DNA of 64,000 nucleotides from Zoroaster sp. YZ-2022 (Eukaryota > Echinodermata > Asteroidea > Forcipulatida > Zoroasteridae): the NCBI GenBank assembly GCA_029582265.1, contig CM055816.1, forward strand, positions 99,851,039-99,915,038. The letters run 5' to 3'. A program made the position numbers and the translations under genes. The first letter of the stretch is position 1. Each line of letters begins with the position of its first letter. Shown piece after piece: positions 21,767 to 29,904 of this stretch. The notes beneath the pieces were generated by a model. The model was not told the DNA's origin and ran no database searches. It saw only the letters and a program-made list of their open reading frames with translations.

Positions 21767-22180
21767 TCAAGTGACCTTTTCGCTCTCTTGCTCGGCATAG
21801 AAGTGACCCGTCTGCCTTGTGTTTTTTCGTTTTATAGACCTGCCACGCGTGACTCGGGTATTAATACTTTGGAGGGCTTGTTTTGTCAGTTGACTTCCGG
21901 CTCTCCGGAGCCTAGTTTTGGCTGCTGATTTTATATTCTTTCCTTCCAGTGCATCTTGGGCGATGCCAACACCAGTGCGAAGAGCCTGCCGTCCAAACGT
22001 CTTCAACCCAGCCTTTAAGAGAGGCATGGCCGACCTGAACAGGCCTCCCAAGATACCACCAAGTCCAAAACCGCGCTGCGTGCGAGGTCCTTCAAACACA
22101 GGCAACCCTTGACCCACTTGCTGTGTGTAGTAATCTTCATAGTGTTTAGAGTGATAGGGAATGTATTTAAGCTTCGTCAT
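21767..22180 (-). CDS. Basic, Gly-rich core-like protein (adintovirus PX-like), 137 aa
   Basis: ATG at 22,178-22,180. The N-terminus (KYIPYHSKHYEDYYTQQVG) precedes a Gly-rich hydrophobic segment (RGFGLGGILGGLFRSAMP, about residues 36-53) and then an Arg/Lys-rich tail. This matches the layout of Polinton/adintovirus minor virion proteins compared with adenovirus core or pVI proteins: an amphipathic membrane-active helix followed by DNA-binding basic stretches. It lies 5 bases after the minor capsid stop and about 40 bases before the major capsid start. Frame intact. Assignment rests on layout and position. Confidence 0.6.
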   Translation of the reverse strand: MTKLKYIPYHSKHYEDYYTQQVGQGLPVFEGPRTQRGFGLGGILGGLFRSAMPLLKAGLKTFGRQALRTGVGIAQDALEGKNIKSAAKTRLRRAGSQLTKQALQSINTRVTRGRSIKRKNTRQTGHFYAEQESEKVT

Positions 22181-22185
22181 AGCGA

Positions 22186-22926
22186 TCAGTTGAAGTACGG
22201 TGAGCGCCGCTGTCTGAAGTGTAGTTTCACGATGACCCTACCGTTGATAAATGGAATGGGCTCGCCTGTGTCGTCTCTTATATCTATTTCAATGGTGTCA
22301 ATGACCTTTTGTTTCAGAGGAATGTAATGAGGGTTGTCGTATATTTTTGAAACGATATCTCCATATTTTCCTTCCGCGTTCACGATCCGTAATAAAGGTA
22401 CCCTCTTATCACCTACCGTGTTGTACTGGATGATATTAGTATACACGAACATGAAGTGAAATGGATGAACGTCCACAGTGCGAGGGGCCATTTCGAGACC
22501 CGTGATGCTGTCGTTGACATTGAACCCTAATAATGTCGCTAATCGGCCGTGAAAAATCAAGCTTGCCCCTCCTCGTGTTTTCGTCACAATGTTTTGAATG
22601 TATTTATTGTACGATATGGTGACTTGTCCGTCGTGATCGATAGGGGGCTTAAAAGCTGATATAATTTCTTTAGGCGTGGAATAGTAACCCTCTGCGATCG
22701 AGTGCCCGTGTGGACCCTGTGTTCCAGCGGTTCATAACACATAATTGTCACCTTGGAATACATTGAGCCAACGGTGTGGATAGACGAACACGACCATGGC
22801 AACTTCCCATTCTCCCGTTAACGTGAGAGGGAAGGGCAAATTTACAAAGAAGTGAGCCAAAGTGTTGTTGGGATGAACATTCATCGAGCTATTGCTTGGG
22901 AGCGTCACGTAAAATGCGGCCTCCAT
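22186..22926 (-). pseudogene. Minor capsid (penton-like) protein, frameshifted
   Basis: ATG at 22,924-22,926. The first 64 codons (MEAAFYVTLPSNSSM ... LTGEWEVAMVVFVYPHRW) are the typical start of the Polinton minor capsid protein. The frame then ends at about 22,732. A short second frame (CYEPLEHRVHTG) covers about 22,690-22,737. The third runs from about 22,690 to the stop at 22,186 and contains ISYNKYIQNI, GGASLIFHGRLATLLGFN and DIRDDTGEPIPFINGRVIV. Two small indels therefore break it. The family forms single-jelly-roll pentamers at capsid vertices. Confidence 0.8.
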
Positions 22927-22975
22927 GATTCATTCGTTTGCTTAAAATGGCACATGGCTGACGTACTGGTCGTCT

Positions 22976-24165
22976 TTATAGAGCGTGCAACTTGGACACC
23001 CAGCTATTGAATTTTTCCGGATATCCAACCCATTTCACCAAGTATTCTGGTTTCCCCCGTCGCCTTCTGGTTTTCAGTATTTTTTCAACTTTGTACAGGT
23101 CGTCCTTCTGAACTGCATGTTGTAGTTCTTGCTCGTAGAAAGTTCCTCAATTGCTCTCCTCATAATCGTTCAACGTGTACACAGGGGGCTAGCGGGGGAT
23201 TCTGGCGTTGATGGTAAACAGTTCGGTGGTCCAGCTTGGTAAATAACTCTTACGGAAAGGCCTGGCGGCCATGCTGATGCGAACCGTATCTCCAACCTCG
23301 AACTTGAAGACTGTTTTTAGGGGGTTGGAGTCAGGGGGTGTACAACGCCTGTCTTATTCGATCGACATTGGAAGGACGCCGGGGTGGATTTTATACTTCT
23401 GTGAAACGAATGATTGTAGCCAGAAAGTAATGCGGGGAGGACCTTTGTATACTGGTACGTGTTGTTGGCCGTGAAATATTTCCACATTTTTGTCTTCAGT
23501 GTTCTGTTAAATCTCTCAACAATGCTGGCTTTGGTTTCATTATTGGTAGTGAAGAAGTAGATATTCGTTTTCTTGAGAAAAGACTGAAACTTTTCATTGA
23601 TAAATTCGGTACCCTTATCGGTCTGAAGTAGACGCGGCTTTCTCCCTCCTTTTAAAATCTTTTTGAAGGCTTTCACTAAAGTTGTCCCAGTCTTATCTTT
23701 CAGAGGAACGACCCATGCATACTTTGAAAAGACATCGATGCACGTCAGCAAATACCTGTACCCTCGATTGTGTTCTTTGAGTGAGGACATATCTACCAAA
23801 TCTGCCTGCCATTGGTGATCGATGCCATGCACTTCGACCCTATTTCTTTTAAAATTTCTCCGTATTGGTTTGTGCAACGTGTAGGTCGGCTGTTCCCACA
23901 ACCATACAGTTATCTGTTTCTTTGTGACATTGATGCCGTCTCTTACTGCAGCGCGGTAAACAGCCTCCACACCACCAAAGGCGGCGGGGTGTTTGGGGTC
24001 GTAATACACCTTCTTCAGGTATGCCTCCGCCATCGGTAGAATCCGAGTTTGTAATGATGACGGTGCTTTGACAACAAGCCCATGTGCAACGGATTTTCTT
24101 AAGAAAGTGTTGGGGTCCACAGTCGGACTTGGGAGGACAACAGTCCATGGTGAACGAAAACACAA
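22976..24165 (-). pseudogene. Polinton integrase (DDE, chromodomain C-terminus), tail broken
   Basis: The core is open from about 24,165 to 23,317; a plausible ATG is at 24,031-24,033 (MAEAYLKKVYYDPKHPAAFG). Catalytic residues of the retroviral-type core are present: D in HQWQADLVDM, D in LLQTDKGTEF and E in KASIVERFNRTLK. A frameshift near 23,320 moves the frame to FKFEVGDTVRISM ... KSYLPSWTTELFTI, which hits a stop near 23,190. A last frame, about 23,140-22,976, encodes a chromodomain (YKVEKILKTRR, YLVKWVGYPEKFNSW). The enzyme inserts the element; chromodomains can guide targeting to chromatin. A 62-bp piece of this gene is duplicated in inverse at 18,401. Confidence 0.85.
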
Positions 24166-24193
24166 AATGACAAGAAAAGACTCGATACATCTT

Positions 24194-24685
24194 TTAATAT
24201 GGAGTCCATTTCGGGGTGGCTTGTTTACGGTTCTCTCTCTTTCTTCTTACCTCGAAGGGAAGGGGTGATAGATGTGTAGCTTCGGCAAACAGTCGAGGTA
24301 GACCGAACGACTCCTCAGGGTACCCTTTCAGCTCAGCTTTAAATTTAGTAGGATAGTGGGTGACAGGTTCTCGTTCTAACTTGGGTGGTTCTCCGGGTGT
24401 TCGCTCTAACTTGGGCTGGTCTTTGGATTCATCACTATTCATTTGCAAGTTCATGGTTAAAGGGGCCTTCCTCTGCCGATTTAAAATGGTGTACCTCTGA
24501 AGTGTCTGATGATACAGCTTCATTTTCTCTTCGCCTGTGATATCCTGCCTTTCGAGCAGAGTCCTCATGTCTTCGTCCAAACCGTGCACTACACGCGTTG
24601 TTGGAGTTTGTTCTAGCAGTCTTGCAGCTTGCAGTTGCGAAAGTGTGTCGTGGGGAACAAGTACCATTTTCTTGGTGTGCTGCAT
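24194..24685 (-). CDS. Conserved Polinton hypothetical protein, 163 aa
   Basis: ATG at 24,683-24,685, two bases after the ATPase stop. The N-terminus KKMVLVPHDTLSQLQ and the helical block MRTLLERQDITGEEKMKLYH recur in Polintons between ATPase and integrase, as I recall. The middle is Pro/Glu-rich with a repeated PKLER word, and the end is basic (RRKRENRKQ). A minor virion protein is the likely role, inferred only from position. Intact frame, no enzymatic motif. Confidence 0.6.
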   Translation of the reverse strand: MQHTKKMVLVPHDTLSQLQAARLLEQTPTTRVVHGLDEDMRTLLERQDITGEEKMKLYHQTLQRYTILNRQRKAPLTMNLQMNSDESKDQPKLERTPGEPPKLEREPVTHYPTKFKAELKGYPEESFGLPRLFAEATHLSPLPFEVRRKRENRKQATPKWTPY

Positions 24686-24687
24686 CG

Positions 24688-25545
24688 TTACTTGAAGAGC
24701 AGACCGGCAAGTGCACTCAGAATAGGGGTCAGCAATGCACCCAGGAATCCACCTTTTTGATGAAGAATTTTTTTCTTCTTCTGGACGCTAAGTTTTTTGG
24801 TGGCGAGGGCTCTGATGTGATGCTTGTATTTTTTTAGTTTTCTTTTGTCGGCGGGTTTCAGACTTATGTTCCCATTGAGGATGTTGAGGGCACACTCACA
24901 CACACAAGCGATAAGTTCTTTACTGGCTCCCTGGATCACACCCTGACGCTGTTTGGTATTTCCCTTTGCTAGGACTTGTAGGTACGGAGCGTGGTTAAGG
25001 TAACCGTAGGGTGGTAAAGTGGCATCTCGGTAGGCTTCGACCATGAACTTTGATTTGGTGGGATACATTTGTTTTGCCAGATGGTTTATCTGGGAAGCGT
25101 CCCTAGGATTTTTGAAGAGGATCAGGTAATGTGCGTTGAGACTAATCGTGCGCATTTCTTTGCCCTGATGAAATAAATTTTGGAGAATCAACACAATGGA
25201 AAGATTTCTATGATGACTGCCCTTGGTAAAAAGCTCCGTAATCCGTTTGCTGTTGCCAGTTTCAGACATGAGATCATCGATCACTATCATATTGTTCATG
25301 GATCGATGTATTTTCGTATGAAGGTCATCTGGAATACCTTCCACAAATTGTATATCACGAACCACGTTTGCCAAATGAGCGTAAGCATGTTGAAACTCTC
25401 CGTAGCACCACACGATGTTGTCTGGTGGAGGTTCGATGACCTTTTCATCCGCTGGAACCAGCCAACGTTTTACGAACTGAGTTTTGCCTGAGCCGGTTGG
25501 TCCTGCTATCACACAGGTGAAGGGATGTTTCATTTGCGGGTTCAT
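24688..25545 (-). CDS. DNA-packaging ATPase with fused C-terminal basic/hydrophobic extension, 285 aa
   Basis: ATG at 25,543-25,545. Walker A GPTGSGKT is at residues 15-22, Walker B MIVIDD at about 86-91, and a sensor-like VLILQNLFH at about 118-126. This is the FtsK/HerA-superfamily A32-like packaging ATPase that drives DNA into the capsid. Residues about 215-285 differ in character: CECALNILNGN, a Lys/Arg-rich stretch, then a hydrophobic end (GGFLGALLTPILSALAGLLF). This tail looks like the separate small virion protein of related elements, so a fusion or lost stop is possible. First gene of the minus-strand block, intact. Confidence 0.85.
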   Translation of the reverse strand: MNPQMKHPFTCVIAGPTGSGKTQFVKRWLVPADEKVIEPPPDNIVWCYGEFQHAYAHLANVVRDIQFVEGIPDDLHTKIHRSMNNMIVIDDLMSETGNSKRITELFTKGSHHRNLSIVLILQNLFHQGKEMRTISLNAHYLILFKNPRDASQINHLAKQMYPTKSKFMVEAYRDATLPPYGYLNHAPYLQVLAKGNTKQRQGVIQGASKELIACVCECALNILNGNISLKPADKRKLKKYKHHIRALATKKLSVQKKKKILHQKGGFLGALLTPILSALAGLLFK

Positions 25546-25846
25546 AGTATGAAATGAATACAGAGAGGATTTGTAACTGGTTTAAGTATGACCTAGGGCT
25601 TAGGAAATAAATAAGTCAGATAACATACATTTTTTTTTTCTTTCCTTTTTTTTTTCACAAGAACAGACCAATAATTTATTTCAACTGCAACTCCAAAAGG
25701 AATGATAAAATAGAACAAATAAATATATGCACAAAACATGTTTTAAATTACATAAATTTGGATTGAGTAGCTTCATTCAACTAAATTTATTTTAGTGTTT
25801 AGAAACATGTCCCGTACAAAGTGTTAACTTTATTGACTTATTTGTT

Positions 25847-25891
<45 letters not shown>

Positions 25892-26685
25892 AAGTTCATA
25901 GCGGGTCAAACCATATAATAACCACGACCACATTATTACAAAAACCACAAAGTGAGCAAAATCATTTGGCCAATCCACATATTAACCACTTTTTGGTTAT
26001 TATGTGGGCATTTTGAGGTTTTGCCCATCCACAAAATGAATTCCTTTCTGCGCTTTTTCAGTTTATCAAATGTTTTAAAACCAATTTAAAAACCATCTGT
26101 AAAATATATTGATGTAAAAGATTGCTGTTGGTGTTAAAATTATATTTAACAAATCATACTTGAATAGCTTCATGTACAGTCGTTCTTTTGTCTGTCTTCG
26201 TACGTTGTTGTCCCTCCCCTTTCTACCTCCCTTAAGGAATATAAAATAATAATAAATAAATAAAAAAACACTACAAAAGGTATGAGAACAAGCGTTATTC
26301 TTTTTCAAGCAAGCAAATAACTGTACTTTTTAATTCAACTTCAACTGATCACGTACGTTCAATTTGAATTGTTTTAACATGTTCAAAGTTTTAACAACAA
26401 ACTTAAAGACTGAAAACTTTTAATGTATGGAAATTTCTCAAAATGTTTTTCTCAACATTGTAACTTATAAAACAACTATTTTTATTCAAATGGGTCCACG
26501 TTCATACTAAACTTGATTTCAAATTAACAATTAAACCATTAAATTATTTGGTGCCCTTTAGTATCTGTAATAGAAGAACTATCTTCAAAAATACAACAAC
26601 ATATGGCAAATTGATAATACTTATTGCAGATGAATGAACTAAAATAATCGTCTTCTAACCTTTGCGTTCTGTTCAAAGTGTTCAA
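25546..26685. other. Spacer between ATPase and right-end genes
   Basis: Non-coding. A tta microsatellite lies at about 25,853-25,888. The segment about 25,727-26,097 is absent from the detached arm at 5.17 kb. It contains 'ttggccaatccacatattaa' and related 'tggttattatgtgggc' words. About 26,060-26,287 is the inverted parent of the satellite block at 18.46-18.66 kb. Confidence 0.6.
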
Positions 26686-27197
26686 TTAAACAAGTCCATT
26701 TAATTCCATGACCTCGTTCACGACATGAAACGGGAGAATTCGCGAGTTTCTATCGTAGAAAGTGTCAACAATGTTCAGAGGTTCAGGAAAGTGTCAACAA
26801 GGTTCAGAGTTCCATTCATTCCGAATATCAGTTATGATAGAGTACACGTCCTCGTCCATTCCATCGTAAGCTTCAACACCAACATGATGTGCTACTGCGC
26901 CAAACACAGCACAAACATGGCTCGGCTGAATGTATTGTTCTGCTTCTTCGAAGTGCTCATCCACGTAATCTTCAAGGTGGTACTCAGGAGTCTCGCCGTA
27001 AAACAGACACTCGTGATCCCACTGCCTTGGCGAATCAAACTCACACTCTTCGCAAGGTAGACTCTGTTGAACTGCATAACTTATTCTGATGATGTGATCC
27101 CTGACGATTTTTGTCATCACTTGTTTCACAAGTGTCCTGATGCGTTTCTTGCGCTTCAACACATTCTCCTCGCCCTCCGTGTCGTGCTCTTCATCAT
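26686..27197 (-). pseudogene. Acidic Polinton accessory protein, duplicated and interrupted
   Basis: The open frame runs from about 27,197 to 26,794. An acidic start (DDEEHDTEGEEN) is followed by a basic cluster (KRKKRIRTLVKQVMTKIVRD), then CEECEFDSPRQWDHECLFYG and an acidic C-terminal half. The tgttgacactttc word is repeated about 22 bases apart near 26,765-26,800; this duplication shifts the frame and truncates the protein. There is no ATG at the N-terminal end. Instead ctacctgttgcag stands directly before it, a good 3' splice site, so the protein may be the second exon of a spliced transcript. Paired cysteines (CEEC) hint at metal binding. Function unknown. Confidence 0.5.
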
Positions 27198-27255
27198 CTG
27201 CAACAGGTAGACAATACCATTCAGTTAATCAACAGTTAACATCTTTGTTAATCAG

Positions 27256-27981
27256 CTAAACTTGAAAGATGGCTTTAGTGATGGCGGTACTCTGTTGTTT
27301 GAGCTGACCCCACTGCTCCACGGTGAGATTAATTCCCTTCTGGCCAGCAAGCAATTTGTTTCCGCTGGGATTTAAATAGTACTCTCTTATGTTAATGTAG
27401 GTGCGACCCTTGAAACGCTTGACAACAGCATATCGCTCACCTCCGATTTGAAATCGCACCACCTTCCTGTCGTTCTCCTCCTGTTGTTCATCCGGTGGAA
27501 AGTACAGCTTGCGCTTGACTCCTGCCTTCCCTTTTACATTCTCTGGGAGATTAGCTCCAACTCTAGGGGTTGATGCTTTGGTGTCAGCAGCTAATCCCTT
27601 GGTTAATTGTTCAACAGCAGCAGACAAAACATCAACAGTGGGTGGATGTGGCTGCAACATCCGTTGCTCACGCAGATAAGTCGATGAACTGGGCAGATCC
27701 CACGAGGTCTCTCGTGTGAGCTTGTTGTAGAAATAGCTCTTGCCATGGTGTGTCACACTCTCGGCTTCGCACCACCCAGCATCTATCATGTCGGGAGGAA
27801 TGAGCTTTCTCTCCTCCTTCTCGATGCGTGCCCCATCGGTCGGTGGTGGTGGTGGTGGTGGTGCCGGGGCCGAAGTCGACGGCAACGCCATCGCGCCAGG
27901 TGCGGGAACCACAGGTGTGGGCATCGGGGTCGATACAGGCTCACCGTTCATGTTAAGGCTCAAGTAAGGGTGTCCAACCAT
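27256..27981 (-). CDS. WW domain-PC4 domain fusion protein, 241 aa
   Basis: First in-frame ATG at 27,979-27,981; a second ATG at 27,949-27,951 corresponds to the start used in the detached copy. A Pro-rich N-terminus includes a seven-proline run absent from the other copy. The WW domain (GWCEAESVTHHGKSYFYNK ... TSWDLP) is followed by a basic linker and a C-terminal PC4 domain (RFQIGGERYAVVKRFKGRT, NIREYYLNPSGNK, GINLTVEQWGQLKQQ). Only about nine substitutions and a few in-frame indels separate it from the copy at 6311-6979. It reads inward from the right end of the Polinton, behind the promoter cassette. Probable nuclear regulator of viral or host transcription, inferred from PC4. Confidence 0.85.
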   Translation of the reverse strand: MVGHPYLSLNMNGEPVSTPMPTPVVPAPGAMALPSTSAPAPPPPPPPTDGARIEKEERKLIPPDMIDAGWCEAESVTHHGKSYFYNKLTRETSWDLPSSSTYLREQRMLQPHPPTVDVLSAAVEQLTKGLAADTKASTPRVGANLPENVKGKAGVKRKLYFPPDEQQEENDRKVVRFQIGGERYAVVKRFKGRTYINIREYYLNPSGNKLLAGQKGINLTVEQWGQLKQQSTAITKAIFQV

Positions 27982-28040
27982 TGTCGTTTGTCGACTGTTC
28001 ACAATACAAGTAGCGTATACGAGCAACAATGCAATGTTCT

Positions 28041-28093
28041 TGATGAAAATATTGGCGAAAATATGAGTTTGAATTAAAATTTCCGTCTTTCTA
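28041..28093 (-). promoter_or_regulatory. Right-end promoter cassette, TATA box deleted
   Basis: Same leader as at 7052-7102 and 16,891-16,940. The stretch that should read gagtataaaagac has lost six bases on this copy (gtctttctaccatcc on the plus strand), removing the TATA core. Confidence 0.7.
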
Positions 28094-28415
28094 CCATCCT
28101 TCGCGTCGCCGAAACAACCAATCACAAAGAGTGTGTGGTTGCTCCATAAACAACGCACAAACATTCAACCAATCAACGATGTCCCGAAATCATCAATATG
28201 CATGCTGCGCTTGCGCACTACTCCCTCCACCACACAAACTGCACACCTCCACCCGAAATCATCAATATGCATGCTGCGCTTGCGCACTACTCCCTCCACA
28301 ACATGCTGCGCTTGCGCAGTATTTTGTGTGCAGTTTGTGAGGAGGGAGTAAGTATTTTGTGTGGAGGGAGTCGCGCGCGCCATTCCGCCCACGCGCGCGC
28401 CCTTGGCCCAAAATT

Positions 28416-28534
28416 TGTGTGCAGCATCACAACATGGATTGTGGAGTCTCGGAGGAGCAATTGCCCGAATTCGGAAGATTGCTCCTCAATTGCTCCTCCG
28501 AGACTCCACAATCCATGTTGTGATGCTGTACACA
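28416..28534. repeat. Palindrome 1 of the right end (48-bp arms)
   Basis: Arms 28,416-28,463 and 28,487-28,534 are complementary with one mismatch; the loop is 23 bases and contains ccgaattcgg. The outer ends (tgtgtgcagca and tgctgtacaca) are shared with the palindrome at 7427-7531. Confidence 0.9.
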
Positions 28535-28541
28535 TACTACT

Positions 28542-28769
28542 CGAGGTCTTGTCAAGTTTTCTAACAGAAGACAAACCATTTTGATTCTAATCACTCATTT
28601 AATGAAAAATGCTTTCAATTTGTGAGCTGAAAGTGACTGTTGAAATTGCATTGCAAGATGTTCACATTCAACAGTCACTTTCAGCTCACAAATTGAAAGC
28701 TTTTTTCATTAAATGAGCTATTAGAATCAAAATGGTTTGTCTTCTGTTTGAGAACTTGACAAGACCTCG
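28542..28769. repeat. Palindrome 2 of the right end (about 103-bp arms)
   Basis: Arm 28,542-28,644 (cgaggtcttgtcaag ... gactgttgaa) pairs with 28,667-28,769 with a few mismatches, around a 22-base centre. The distal arm runs into the terminal repeat through cctcgg. It could fold as a long hairpin in DNA or RNA. Confidence 0.9.
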
Positions 28770-28821
28770 GATTTGCGCTTCTTTTGCTGTCCTCGGACTT
28801 GCGTTTCTTTTGCTGTTCAGT
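28764..28821 (-). repeat. Right terminal inverted repeat of the Polinton
   Basis: Read in reverse, this is actgaacagcaaaagaaacg and its internal repeat, matching the left end. On the left the promoter cassette follows directly. Here about 660 bases, including two long palindromes, separate the tip from the cassette. Confidence 0.8.
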
Positions 28822-29117
28822 ATATATATCCTTGGGAAGAGGTATTTTCCTTATTTTCCACCTACTGGATTTGTTTTGTATTAACTACTTGATGCCCTAG
28901 CTTTTCCTGAAAGAATATTATTCAGGGGTTTTGCTCCCTCATCTAAAAATGAACATTCCTTCAGTGTCTTCTTTCTAAAGGTTTCTTTAGGTTTTGCAAG
29001 CTACACTGCTATAGCCCTCCTAATCATTCATATATTTCAGGTTCATGTAATTCAAGGTTTAAGGCAGTTTACAGTAGTCTGTTATTTTCATTTACTTATT
29101 TTACTATGTGCACATAG

Positions 29118-29187
29118 GATATGGCAACGAAGAAAGACATTGAAACTGATGTCGGCCTACCTGCAACTCCGTGCATTGCTGTCCTGG
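29118..29187 (+). CDS. SAMD3-like gene, probable exon 3
   Basis: Bounded by gcacatag and gtgagatc. It opens in phase 0, matching the phase-0 donor at 16,627, and encodes KKDIETDVGLPATPCIAVLG in frame, ending in phase 1. The phase match across a 12.5 kb intron, and the next exon continuing in phase, support one gene interrupted by the Polinton. Confidence 0.55.
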
Positions 29188-29850
29188 GTGAGATCAATTT
29201 TCTTGGAAATTTTTTTGGAAAAAAGCTCAGCTAACTTGAATATATGTTGTCAACTCAAATAGTGCTTGTTTAACATGTCTTTTTGTAAAATTGCATGAAC
29301 TTTACTTTGTTTCATGCACCCACAATGAGAGGAGACTCGGCAAAATGGCAAGGCTTCATTTTGGTCATTAAATTAAATTAATTTCCAAGATATTTTATTT
29401 AAAATTGTATGATGCATGAAAAGTGCTTGTTCCATTGACTGTAACATGGTTAGTTCCACCGGACCTCCTCTCACATCGTCTTACAATTAGGGCTATGAAT
29501 TTTTGTTATTCAAATCTTTAAACAGTTACTATTTTTCTTACAAAAGTGGGCATAATTGCATGCCCAGATGATGTGTACATATTTAAGCTTTTAGTTGAAT
29601 TTTGATTAATTAAAGAACTGATTCCACAAAACTCTTCCACAACTATTTTAATACCCTCTGTGGCTGTGGATGCCACACTCGTTCAAAACCTTGGTAGTAA
29701 ATCTTTGATTATTAGTAAAATGTTATGGTTACTACATTTTGCATTTTTATTGGATTGAAATAAATTAAAGTTGTGATACCGAAAAAAGATGGATTGAATA
29801 ATTGTGCACCTATTTTGTCTCTTAGTTTTTCTTTTGTAACCTATTTATAG

Positions 29851-29904
29851 GAACATATAAGCCGTCTTTGACTTGGATCTCTGAATGGAACAATCAAGCT
29901 CAAG
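29851..29904 (+). CDS. SAMD3-like gene, probable exon 4
   Basis: Bounded by cctatttatag and gtgata, phase 1 at both ends, encoding TYKPSLTWISEWNNQAQ. It continues exon 3 without a stop. No further exon could be placed with confidence, so the 3' end of the gene is unknown. Confidence 0.5.

Larger units (their letters stand above)
16791..28821. mobile_element. Polinton/Maverick (adintovirus-type) element, about 12 kb, PolB not seen
   Basis: Defined by terminal inverted repeats starting actgaacagcaaaagaaacg (16,791) and ending with the complement at 28,821. Virion and integration genes on the minus strand run in the order ATPase, small conserved protein, integrase, minor capsid, core-like protein, major capsid, protease. 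Flanks are aaatat and atatat (5 of 6 identical), a possible target-site duplication blurred by AT-rich sequence. No protein-primed DNA polymerase B frame is present; the space where one might lie holds a satellite and non-coding DNA. The element is therefore an incomplete or non-autonomous copy. Several genes are frameshifted. It sits in an intron of the SAM-domain gene, opposite in strand to it for most of its genes. Confidence 0.85.

Noticed and set aside
5108..28542. Reading the two right-arm copies as direct terminal repeats of one 23 kb element
   Set aside because: True terminal inverted repeats were found at 16,791 and 28,821, and two host-type genes lie between the arms.
28198..28584. 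128-codon frame near the right end
   Set aside because: Covers direct repeats of the gcgcttgcgcac block and palindrome 1, so it is repeat translation.
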